Part shown: in pieces, positions 14,726 through 22,655 of the stretch
How positions within the stretch are numbered: position 1 is the stretch's first letter
How the letters are laid out: each line of letters starts with the position of its first letter
Assembly (NCBI RefSeq): GCF_900240945.1
Contig: NZ_OESG01000013.1
Coordinates: 1,054,001-1,118,000 of the forward strand
Source of the DNA: Mycobacterium sp. 3519A
Lineage (GTDB): Bacteria; Actinomycetota; Actinomycetes; Mycobacteriales; Mycobacteriaceae
DNA: 64,000 nt
Reading direction: 5' to 3'
The notes under the pieces: model-generated
The model's database searches: none
What the model was told of the DNA's origin: nothing
Seen by the model: the letters and a program-made list of their open reading frames with translations, nothing else
Made by a program: the position numbers and the translations under genes

Positions 14726-16699
14726 ATGGCGCGTCGGCACGCCAGCACAGCTGATTTCGAACTCGTCGGGATGGACGACGATCCGACCCCTGGTGATCCC
14801 GAACTGATTCAGGCTGTACTGCAACGCTATTCCGACATCGGTGATGCCGCCGAAAAAGCACTCAACGTTCTGAAGAAGGGCGGCAGCATCGATTCGGGAC
14901 GCGGTTCGGCGATGGACGCGCTGAAGAAGAAGATCGGTGACGACCTGCCGGACAAGCTCGCCAAGACCGTGCAGTCGTATCACGATGCCGCCCAGGCCTA
15001 CCGCGACTACATTCCGCGCCTGCAAGAAGCGCAGGATACCTTCGACCGCGCCGTGGATGAGGCCCAGGCTGCCGCGCCCGTGGCCAACCAGGCCCCACCC
15101 GCACCGGCAGCGGATGCCAGCGACGAAGACAAGTCCGCCGCAGCCAACGCCCAAGACGCGATCGATGAGGGAAAGAGTCAACTCTCAGCGGCCAAAAGTC
15201 TTGCGGAACAAGCCAAGACGATGCGTCAGACGGCGCAACGTGCATGCGCTGACGTGTTGGACCGCGCCGCCAAGGAGGCAATCCCCGAGCGCAACATCTT
15301 CCAGAAAATCGCCGATTTCTTCGAAGACTTCCCATTCGTCCAGATCCTGCTGGGTCTGCTCATCGCGATCGTTTCGGTGTTCTTCCCCGTTGCCGGGGCG
15401 CTGCTGGGCGGGGCGTTATTCCTGGTCAGCGAGTTACCCGCGATAGTCGGCGGCAACTTCAGTCTCGGTGATCTGCTCACCGGACTGATCGGGCTGGTGC
15501 CCGGCGGGGCGCTGCTGAAAGCCGGTGGCGGGCTTCTCAAAGCCGGTGTCGACGCGGCGGCCAAAACATTGGGCAAGGGCGCAAAGACCATTGACGGTCC
15601 GCTGTCGGGGATCGGATCTTCAGCAACGAAGACCAAAACCGTCGGAGGATTGTTGGACAACACCGCAACGCACACTGCCGCCTCGGTGGTCAAAGAAGTC
15701 GGCAAGAACGCCGGCGAGGAAACCGTCAACCAAGCGGTCAGCGGCCAAGGCTTCGACCCCACCGCCATCGTCACCGCCGGAGTGCTCGGCGCGGGAAGCG
15801 CCGGCATCAAAGGCATTGCCAAGAAATTCGCTCCGCCCAAAAACGGTGGCCTTGATCAAGGAACCACCGCACGATCATCGGGAGGGTCCGGTCAAGGCGA
15901 GGCCGGCCCGAGTTCCAGGGGGCTAGACGACCCGCAGACGCCCCCACCTGATCCGGCGAAAGCCTTCCCACCTCCGAATATCAAGCCCAAACCGGGGGGC
16001 GGTGCACTCGACTTTCAGGACAAGAATTTCCCGGACATCGACCTGGTACTGCACAAGACCGATCCTGACGGGTTCGACCCCGCCGTCTTCAAGGTGAAAG
16101 GCACCGACAACAAGGTCTTTTTCGACGTCGACGAAAACAAGTTCAAGAAGTTTGAGAACGGCCAGTTCACCGGCGAGGACGCGGATTTCACCCGCTTTCA
16201 GGGAGCGCTCCCGACCGATCACTTCTTGGTTCGTGGCTTCGAGGCCACGAATTTGCAGAAGGTGGAAACCGACGACGACTTCCGAGCGCTTCCTGCCAGT
16301 GAAACACCGGTACTCGTGAAGACCAGTCTCTTCGATGGCATTCCGGTTAGGAGCAACGTCGACCCGAAGCGGGTCGAGTCAATCAAAGGTGCCATCGGCG
16401 AAGGCAAGCCGCTGCCGCCGGTTGATTTGTCCGCAGGTGACCTCAGCATCAATGAGGGTAACCATCGCGTCACTGCCGCAAGGGAACTCGGATTGTCTTT
16501 CATTCCGACGCGGATTAATGCCCCGCTTCCGCTGCACGGTGAACCTCCGTCGCCGCCACCGGCGGCTCCGTCGCCGCCATTACCGGTCGCACCACCACCG
16601 ACACCGGCAACACCGCTTCCTCCGCCGTCGCCACCGCCGGTGCCACCGGACTTCGCCACCACGAAAACACCTTTCGACTTCAACGAGGACCCCGACTGA
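14726..16699 (+). CDS. Large T7SS substrate / polymorphic-toxin-like protein with ParB-like C-terminal domain
   Basis: A 657-residue protein. Residues 1-190 are helical and acidic/alanine-rich, resembling WXG100/LXG-type N-termini (LIQAVLQRYSDIGDAAEKAL, YIPRLQEAQDTFDRAVDEAQ). Residues 203-245 are strongly hydrophobic (VQILLGLLIAIVSVFFPVAG). A glycine/alanine-rich, possibly pore or pre-toxin, region runs to about 380. After a proline-rich linker the C-terminal region contains a ParB/sulfiredoxin-like stretch (about 545-600: VDPKRVESIKGAIGEG, LPPVDL, INEGNHRVTAARELGL), where GNHR matches the family's G-x-R/H-R core. The end is proline-rich. Upstream AAGGGA serves as ribosome site. The next gene encodes a WXG100 protein, so secretion as a partner pair is plausible. 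No immunity gene is obvious. Confidence 0.6.
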   Translation: MARRHASTADFELVGMDDDPTPGDPELIQAVLQRYSDIGDAAEKALNVLKKGGSIDSGRGSAMDALKKKIGDDLPDKLAKTVQSYHDAAQAYRDYIPRLQEAQDTFDRAVDEAQAAAPVANQAPPAPAADASDEDKSAAANAQDAIDEGKSQLSAAKSLAEQAKTMRQTAQRACADVLDRAAKEAIPERNIFQKIADFFEDFPFVQILLGLLIAIVSVFFPVAGALLGGALFLVSELPAIVGGNFSLGDLLTGLIGLVPGGALLKAGGGLLKAGVDAAAKTLGKGAKTIDGPLSGIGSSATKTKTVGGLLDNTATHTAASVVKEVGKNAGEETVNQAVSGQGFDPTAIVTAGVLGAGSAGIKGIAKKFAPPKNGGLDQGTTARSSGGSGQGEAGPSSRGLDDPQTPPPDPAKAFPPPNIKPKPGGGALDFQDKNFPDIDLVLHKTDPDGFDPAVFKVKGTDNKVFFDVDENKFKKFENGQFTGEDADFTRFQGALPTDHFLVRGFEATNLQKVETDDDFRALPASETPVLVKTSLFDGIPVRSNVDPKRVESIKGAIGEGKPLPPVDLSAGDLSINEGNHRVTAARELGLSFIPTRINAPLPLHGEPPSPPPAAPSPPLPVAPPPTPATPLPPPSPPPVPPDFATTKTPFDFNEDPD

Positions 16700-16743
16700 A
16701 TAACTAACCGTCGCAACGACTTCCACCTGAGAGGGTGGAGAGC

Positions 16744-16761
16744 CATCCGCGCCCGCGGATG
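16744..16761. promoter_or_regulatory. Palindromic hairpin between toxin-like and WXG100 genes
   Basis: CATCCGCG, CC and CGCGGATG form an 18-base palindrome that folds with a 7-bp stem. It lies 45 bases after the toxin-like stop and 26 before the WXG100 start. It may be a partial terminator or a processing site that raises WXG100 expression over its partner. Confidence 0.35.
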
Positions 16762-16786
16762 ACCCAACCACAAAGGAGAAACTCCA

Positions 16787-17080
16787 ATGCCCGATTACAA
16801 GGTCAACTCGGACGAAACCGCGAGCACGTCACAGGCCCTGCTCAGCGACTTCAGTCAGCTCGAGGACAAGCTCAACGAAGTTCGCAACAAGATCACGAAC
16901 CTACTGTCCAACGGGTACTCCACCCCGGCCGCACAACAGAAGTTCTCGCCGTTCTTCGAGGAGTTTGCCAAGGGATTCAAGCAGGTCAACCAGGGTCTGC
17001 AGGGCATCGGCCAGTACGTCAAGGCCGTCGGCGATGCGTACACGCAGACCGACGACGAACTCGGGAAAAACCTGAACTGA
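16787..17080 (+). CDS. WXG100 family (ESAT-6-like) secreted protein
   Basis: A 97-residue two-helix protein of WXG100 size. Helix one is STSQALLSDFSQLEDKLNEVRNKI, the turn is LLSNGYSTPAAQ and helix two is FSPFFEEFAKGFKQVNQGLQGIGQYVKAVGDAY. The turn has NGYS in place of the classical W-x-G. The C-terminus has YTQTD, which fits the YxxxD/E export signal of type VII secretion. A strong AAAGGAG lies upstream of the ATG. It sits between the large toxin-like substrate and the motor ATPase, as expected for a secreted partner or chaperone. Confidence 0.8.
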   Translation: MPDYKVNSDETASTSQALLSDFSQLEDKLNEVRNKITNLLSNGYSTPAAQQKFSPFFEEFAKGFKQVNQGLQGIGQYVKAVGDAYTQTDDELGKNLN

Positions 17081-17120
17081 CCATCAAACCTCCTCCCGCG
17101 CCACGAAAGTCGATGAGCCA

Positions 17121-20100
17121 ATGCGATTGAATGTCAGCGTAAGCGACCCGCGCGACCGCGGAATCTCGACCACTGTCATTGTTGACACCGAACCCGCCGC
17201 CAGCGTGGGAAGTCTTGCCGCTGAACTTGTTCGGACCATCGGCTTGGTGGGGCCCAATGGCCGCCCGACACATGTGCCGAGCCTGTACATCGGACCGTAC
17301 CGGCTCGATCCCGCGGCGACGCTGCAGACTGCCGGAGTTCGGGACGGCACCGACCTCGGACTCGGCGCTCCTCTTCCCTGGGAGCCCGAGCCCGAGGGAC
17401 GGTCAGAAATCAGGGTGGTGTCGGGGCCCGGTGCGGGAACCGTCTTTCGTGTCATGCCAGGCGATTACGACATCGGCAGTGGCGAAGGGTGCCGGATCCG
17501 ACTCGCACGCAGCGCCGGCGCTCCACCGCTCGGAGCCCGCGTCAGGTTACGGCTGGACGGTACCGGTGAGATCGTCGAAGCCGAAAACGCTTTACTGGAC
17601 GGCAAACCCGTACAACCGCAGTCACCATGGAAGCCGGGCAACCAACTCGCGATCGGTGACACCTTGCTGGAACTGGCCGACCGTCAATCCGACCGGGCTC
17701 CGCTGACTCCCGCCACCGACGGCCTCGGCTTGGAGTTCAACCGGCCCCCGCGCTTTCTGCCGCCCGCGGCAGGCGGCAAGTTCCGGCTGCCGCAGCCGCC
17801 GGTCAAGCCGGCCAAGAGGGCGATCCCGTTGTTGCCAATTCTGCTGCTGCCGATCGCCACGTCGCTGGTCACCGTGTTCACCACCGGCAGGTTGAGCTTC
17901 ATCGTCATCGCACTGCTCTCGCCGATCGTCGCGTTGATCACCCAGTTCGGCGGACGCAAGCAGACGATCCAAAAGTACGAGGAGGACAAGACGAACTTCG
18001 ATGAGAAGGTCGCGCAGATCCAGGAGAACATCGACGCCGCGCTGCGAGACGAGCAGCGCAACTTGCGGCTGAGCTTGCCCGATCCGGCGTCTCTGCTCCA
18101 GATGGCAACGCTGCCGTCAGAGCGGTTGTGGGAGCGCCGCTTCTCCGACCACGACTTCCTGTCGGTGCGCGTCGGGACGACCGACCTTCCCTCGGCCACC
18201 AGCGTCGAGGACCCCGGCCAGGACGAGAACCGACGCACCATGGTGCCGTGGCTCAGTCAAGTGCCGATATCGGTGGACATCCGGCGGGCCGGGGTGGTGG
18301 GCATTGCCGGCGAGGACGCCAGCGGCATCGCAGCTTGGATCGCTGCCCAAGCGGCATGCCTGCACAGTCCCACCGATCTGCGGCTGGTCGTGTTGTCGGG
18401 CCCTGACGGCGAACAGGATTGGGCCTGGACCCGGTGGCTGCCTCACACGCAGGCACAAGGGGAGGACGGCTACGTGCTGCTCGGCAGCACCACCGACTCG
18501 CTGGCCCTACGCCTCGGCGAACTCGGCCAGATCGTCATGGCACGCATGGCCGCGGGTCCGGGGCTGGAACGCAGCGGTGCCGCCGGCTACCCCGACATCC
18601 TGGTGATTCTGGAGAAGTCGCGGCGCGCGCGCTCGCTGCCTGGGGTCATCGCGCTCCTTCGTGACGGGCCCGCAGTCGGTGTCCATGTCATCTGCATCGA
18701 CCGCGAGGAGCGGTTGCTGCCCGAGGAGTGCCGTGCCGTCGTCGTCAGCGGAGCACCCACCAAAGCCATGTCGGCGTTGCGGACAGGCGACTCACCGGCA
18801 TTGGAGCAGATCCGTACGGATCTACCGGATTTCGGGTGGTACGAACAGCTCGGACGGGCACTGGCCCCTCTGCGGGGCGTGGGGGACAGTGAGGAAAGCG
18901 CCCTACCCGGCGCCGTACGCCTGCTCGACGTGCTCGACATCGAACCGCCGACGCCGCAGGCCATTGTGGCGGGTTGGTCGCTCGGCGGGCGAAGCACCAC
19001 GGCCGTTCTCGGCGCCGGCTTCGACGGTCCGTTTTCAGTCGACCTGGTGCGCGACGGACCCCACGCGCTCATCGCTGGCACGACCGGATCGGGAAAGTCT
19101 GAGTTGCTGCAGACGCTGGTGGCCACGCTCGCTGTGGTGAATCGACCAGACGAGATGACCTTCGTGCTGGTCGATTACAAGGGCGGCAGCGCCTTCGCCG
19201 AGTGCGCCGATCTGCCGCACACCGTCGGCCTGGTCACCGACCTCGACACTCAACTGGTGGAGCGAGCATTGATCTCCTTGGGAGCCGAGCTGCGCCGCCG
19301 GGAGACACAATTGGCGAAGGCCGGCGCCAAGGACGTTCTCGACTACCTCGACAAGCGTTCTCGCGGAGGTGATGTGCTGCCGCCGCTACCGCGACTGATG
19401 CTGGTGATCGACGAATTCGCCTCCATGGTGCGCGAACTGCCCGACTTCATCTCCGGGTTGGTGAACATCGCACAACGGGGGCGCTCGCTCGGTATTCATC
19501 TGGTGCTGGCCACGCAACGGCCAGGGGGCGCTGTCACACCGGATATCCGCGCCAACACGAACCTGCGGATTGCACTGCGCACCACCGACACCTCCGAGAG
19601 CCGAGACATCATCGATGCGCCGGATTCGGGCGATATCTCACCGGCCACCCCCGGCCGCGCTTTCGTTCGCCTCGGGCCCTCAGCGCTGTTGCCTTTTCAG
19701 TCCGCGAGAGTCGGCGGGCGCCGGCCGTCCGGTGACGTTGCGGGTGATGCTCCGGTGCCTATTGCCGCAGAGGTGGTGACGTGGAAGGACCTTGGCGGAC
19801 CCCTGCCAACGCGACGTGCGGGTCGGGACGGCTCTGGTCTGGCCCAGACCGAGGCCATCACTGACCTCGCCGTGCTGACCACTGCCATCGCGCAAGCCTC
19901 TGAAATGGCTCAGATTCCACGTCAGCCCAGTCCGTGGCTTCCGCCACTACCGCAAGTGCTGCAATGGGTGCCACCGCCTGCACCTGCGGCAGTAGACACT
20001 CGCGAGGCTGCGCTCCCACCAGTGCAATACGGCATGGTCGATCTTCCCGCGCTGCAGAACCGCGCACCGTTGGTGTTCGACATTGACCGGGCCGGACATC

Positions 20101-21557
20101 TCCACATCGTCGGTTCGCCCCGCAGTGGACGGTCGCAGACACTGCGCACTTTGGCGGCGGCGCTCGCGATGGCACACGGAGCAGACGATGTGCACATATA
20201 TGGAATCGACTGCGGCAACGGCGCACTCAATGTGCTCGCCGAGCTGCCACACTGCGGCGCGGTCGTCGACCGCAACCAAATCGAGCGTCTCGGGCGGCTA
20301 CTGGACCGGCTCAACGGCGAACTGACCGCGCGCCAGAGCCTGTTCGGCAGCCGCGGCACCGCTGACTTGACCGAACTCCGTCGCGATCAGGCGCCTGGCG
20401 AGCGGCTACCGCACATCGTTGTGATGGTCGACCGCTTCGAGGTCTTCGACCGCGAATTCAGTTCCTACGACAACGGCAGCTACCTGGAGCGGTTGATCCG
20501 GTTACTGCGCGACGGCGCCGGCGTCGGCATTCACGCCGTGCTCGCCGGCGACCGCGCGCTGGCCAGCAGTCGGTTCTCCGGCACCACCGACGACAAACTT
20601 GTGTTGCGGCTCAACGACCGTCAGGACTATTCGTCCGTGGGTATTCCCACCAAGGCGGCGCCCTCGGACCCGTTGCCGGGCAGAGCAATTCGCACCCAAG
20701 ATCTCAGCGAGGCGCAGATTGCGGTACTGGGCACAGACTTGAGCGGCACCGCTCAAGCGGACAGTGTGCTCGCACTGGCGCAGGAGTTGCAGAACCGCGA
20801 GGCAGCGGTTCCTGCGTCGCGACGTGCGCAGCCACTCGATGTCCTTCCCGACCGCATCGCCTATGCCGAAGCGATGGCGCTGCACCGCAACGAACCGATG
20901 CGGCCGCTGGTCGCGATCGGCGGCGACACGCTGACATCCCTCGGCCCTGACCTCGCCGACGTACCGACGTTCGTCATCGCCGGACCACCAAGGACGGGCC
21001 GCAGTACCGCGCTGCTGACGGCCGCGGAGTCCCTGTTGGGCGCCGGCTCCGGACTGGTTGTACTGGCACCGCGCCGATCTCCACTACGGAGCCTGGAAGG
21101 CAGACAAGGGGTTGCGGCGGTGATCACCGATCCGGAAATCTCCGTGCTCGACTTCCGTGCGGTGCTTTCAAACATCCCGGAGTCCACGGCGGTCATCATC
21201 GTCGACGACGCCGAGTTGCTGATGGGTGCCGAAATCGACTCGGACCTCGCGCTACTCGCGCGCGGCGCACAAGGTAACGGCTGGGCGGTGATGGCTGCGG
21301 GCAATGCGGAGTCGCTGTCGCTCAGCTTGGCAGGCTGGATGGGTCAGGTGAAACGGAACCGCACAGGCATGTTGCTGTCACCCCAGGGCCTCGGTGACGG
21401 GGAAGTCATCGGAATCAAGTTGACGCGCGGGGTGGTCGGCCAGGCTCCGCAGCCCGGCCGCGGGCTGCTGCATCTGGGTGACGGCTCGCTGATCTCGGTG
21501 CAGGTGCCGTTGTCCACCGTCGACGCGCCGGAAAGCACCGCGGCCACGTCGAATTGA
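17121..21557 (+). CDS. EssC/EccC-type type VII secretion motor ATPase with ubiquitin-like and FHA domains
   Basis: A 1478-residue FtsK/SpoIIIE-type protein. Residues 1-85 look ubiquitin-like (LYIGPYRLDPAATLQTAGVRDGTDL). Residues about 95-190 look FHA-like (GDYDIGSGEGCRIRLAR). Two membrane helices lie at about 236-280. The first ATPase has Walker A GTTGSGKSE with Lys659, VLVDYKGGSAF and Walker B LMLVIDEF. The second (GSPRSGRSQ, near 998) and third (GPPRTGRST, near 1288) replace the Walker Lys by Arg. Three tandem ATPases are typical of EccC/EssC, and the single-chain FHA architecture is EssC-like rather than the split EccCa/EccCb. It follows the WXG100 gene by 40 bases. Confidence 0.88.
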   Translation: MRLNVSVSDPRDRGISTTVIVDTEPAASVGSLAAELVRTIGLVGPNGRPTHVPSLYIGPYRLDPAATLQTAGVRDGTDLGLGAPLPWEPEPEGRSEIRVVSGPGAGTVFRVMPGDYDIGSGEGCRIRLARSAGAPPLGARVRLRLDGTGEIVEAENALLDGKPVQPQSPWKPGNQLAIGDTLLELADRQSDRAPLTPATDGLGLEFNRPPRFLPPAAGGKFRLPQPPVKPAKRAIPLLPILLLPIATSLVTVFTTGRLSFIVIALLSPIVALITQFGGRKQTIQKYEEDKTNFDEKVAQIQENIDAALRDEQRNLRLSLPDPASLLQMATLPSERLWERRFSDHDFLSVRVGTTDLPSATSVEDPGQDENRRTMVPWLSQVPISVDIRRAGVVGIAGEDASGIAAWIAAQAACLHSPTDLRLVVLSGPDGEQDWAWTRWLPHTQAQGEDGYVLLGSTTDSLALRLGELGQIVMARMAAGPGLERSGAAGYPDILVILEKSRRARSLPGVIALLRDGPAVGVHVICIDREERLLPEECRAVVVSGAPTKAMSALRTGDSPALEQIRTDLPDFGWYEQLGRALAPLRGVGDSEESALPGAVRLLDVLDIEPPTPQAIVAGWSLGGRSTTAVLGAGFDGPFSVDLVRDGPHALIAGTTGSGKSELLQTLVATLAVVNRPDEMTFVLVDYKGGSAFAECADLPHTVGLVTDLDTQLVERALISLGAELRRRETQLAKAGAKDVLDYLDKRSRGGDVLPPLPRLMLVIDEFASMVRELPDFISGLVNIAQRGRSLGIHLVLATQRPGGAVTPDIRANTNLRIALRTTDTSESRDIIDAPDSGDISPATPGRAFVRLGPSALLPFQSARVGGRRPSGDVAGDAPVPIAAEVVTWKDLGGPLPTRRAGRDGSGLAQTEAITDLAVLTTAIAQASEMAQIPRQPSPWLPPLPQVLQWVPPPAPAAVDTREAALPPVQYGMVDLPALQNRAPLVFDIDRAGHLHIVGSPRSGRSQTLRTLAAALAMAHGADDVHIYGIDCGNGALNVLAELPHCGAVVDRNQIERLGRLLDRLNGELTARQSLFGSRGTADLTELRRDQAPGERLPHIVVMVDRFEVFDREFSSYDNGSYLERLIRLLRDGAGVGIHAVLAGDRALASSRFSGTTDDKLVLRLNDRQDYSSVGIPTKAAPSDPLPGRAIRTQDLSEAQIAVLGTDLSGTAQADSVLALAQELQNREAAVPASRRAQPLDVLPDRIAYAEAMALHRNEPMRPLVAIGGDTLTSLGPDLADVPTFVIAGPPRTGRSTALLTAAESLLGAGSGLVVLAPRRSPLRSLEGRQGVAAVITDPEISVLDFRAVLSNIPESTAVIIVDDAELLMGAEIDSDLALLARGAQGNGWAVMAAGNAESLSLSLAGWMGQVKRNRTGMLLSPQGLGDGEVIGIKLTRGVVGQAPQPGRGLLHLGDGSLISVQVPLSTVDAPESTAATSN

Positions 21558-21591
21558 CCGACGCGGCCGCGGTGACCGAAGCGGTTTGTCC

Positions 21592-22215
21592 TCACCCGGT
21601 CAGATCGAGTTGGTTTCCGTCGGCGTCCAGGAACCGGAACGTGCTCGTGATCGCATCGAAGAGGTCGTACACCTCGTTCTTCAACGGCAAGTTGGGACTG
21701 GCCAATGTCACCACCAGGAAGTCGTTCGTGGCACCGGGGACCGGCATCATGGTGTGCATGGTCAGCAGTTTCACGTCGACATCAGACGTCAAGCGGGTGA
21801 CCTCGGTTCCGGTGATGCGCGCGACCGCCCCCACCGCAGGCACCCGAACCGACGTGATCACACGGTCTTTCGGCGCGACGCCGGTTGCAGATGAGACACC
21901 CAACTGCGCCGACAGGACGGGCAGCGTCAGCTCCTGGCCCGTGGGTGTGGTGACGGCGAACACCATGCCGTAGGCCATGAAGAGCCCGTCACTGTAGAAC
22001 GTCGCCGTTCCGGTCGCGAGCAGCGCACCCTGCTTGCGCGCCGCCCGGCTGACCTCTCGCCCCTGTCGGAACATGTCGTTGATCCGCAGCTTCTCCCGGG
22101 GGTCGCTGGTCATCGACAGGGCCTGCGCTCGTGTCCGCGCCAACTTCTCACCGCTGAGGTCGGCGTCCTCCCACAGATCGGGCACGTTGAGCAGAAACTG
22201 TTGCGCGGTACTCAT
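21592..22215 (-). CDS. Conserved hypothetical protein of the secretion island, possibly Mog1/PsbP-like
   Basis: A 207-residue cytoplasmic-looking protein with no signal peptide or membrane segment. It begins MSTAQQFLLNVPDLWEDADL and ends with DFLVVTLASPNLPLKNEVYDLFDAITSTFRFLDADG. The ending has the pattern of Mog1/PsbP/LpqN-type folds (V-T-L-x-SP...F-D-x-I-x-S-F-R). That fold assignment is weak. Its ATG overlaps the stop of the WXG100-like gene at 22212 (ATGA), so the two are translationally coupled. Binding to the small partner, as a chaperone or adaptor, is inferred from coupling. It converges on the motor ATPase gene. Confidence 0.5.
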   Translation of the reverse strand: MSTAQQFLLNVPDLWEDADLSGEKLARTRAQALSMTSDPREKLRINDMFRQGREVSRAARKQGALLATGTATFYSDGLFMAYGMVFAVTTPTGQELTLPVLSAQLGVSSATGVAPKDRVITSVRVPAVGAVARITGTEVTRLTSDVDVKLLTMHTMMPVPGATNDFLVVTLASPNLPLKNEVYDLFDAITSTFRFLDADGNQLDLTG

Positions 22216-22529
22216 TTGGCTGCCTTTGCGGCGTCGTCGAACCCGCCACCGTCGTCGAGATTGCTCGCCGCGTCCGCATCTGTCTTCTCAAACGAGTCGA
22301 GGATGTTGCCGATCGCGTCGCGTATGCCCTTCACTTCCTTTTTCAGCTGGGTCTTGCCGTCGTTCCACTTCTTTTCGAAGTTCCCTGCAGAACCTCGCGA
22401 CAGCTCTCGGCCGAACGCCCCGTCGAAGTCGAACGTGTTGCGGTCAATGTCGATGTTGTCGCTGACGAAGCCCAGCATGTCCTGAGCTTCCTTGAGCTCG
22501 TTACCCGGAATGTTCACTTCGGATGCCAT
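22212..22529 (-). CDS. Second WXG100-like protein of the secretion island
   Basis: A 105-residue, helical, charged protein. The ATG at 22529 (MASEVNIPGNELKEAQ) is preceded by AGAAAGGACC. The central FEKKWNDGKTQLKKEVKGIRDAIGNILDSFEKTDADAA resembles the second half of a WXG100 domain, with W-N-D-G near the expected W-x-G turn and a D/E-rich tail. It lies at the head of a two-gene minus-strand operon with the 207-residue protein. The upstream region is shared with a divergent lipoprotein gene and holds a long inverted repeat. It could be an alternative secreted partner of the island. Confidence 0.65.
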   Translation of the reverse strand: MASEVNIPGNELKEAQDMLGFVSDNIDIDRNTFDFDGAFGRELSRGSAGNFEKKWNDGKTQLKKEVKGIRDAIGNILDSFEKTDADAASNLDDGGGFDDAAKAAK

Positions 22530-22593
22530 CGGCGGTCCTTTCTCATTGAGGGGACGACCTTTTCGTCCTCTCGTCATGACGACGGGAGTTCAA

Positions 22594-22636
22594 GCGGTGG
22601 GGTTCATCACGCCGCGGTGATGAACCCCACCGCGGC
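22594..22636. repeat. 17-bp perfect inverted repeat with an alternative hairpin
   Basis: GCGGTGGGGTTCATCAC (22594-22610) is the exact inverse of GTGATGAACCCCACCGC (22617-22633), with a GCCGCG spacer. The right arm also takes part in a second, exclusive hairpin: GCCGCGGTG (22611-22619) pairs with CACCGCGGC (22628-22636). The element lies between the divergent WXG100-like gene and the lipoprotein gene. It could act as an operator, as a terminator, or as an RNA switch. Confidence 0.7.
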
Positions 22637-22655
22637 CTCGACCGTCGAATCGGAC

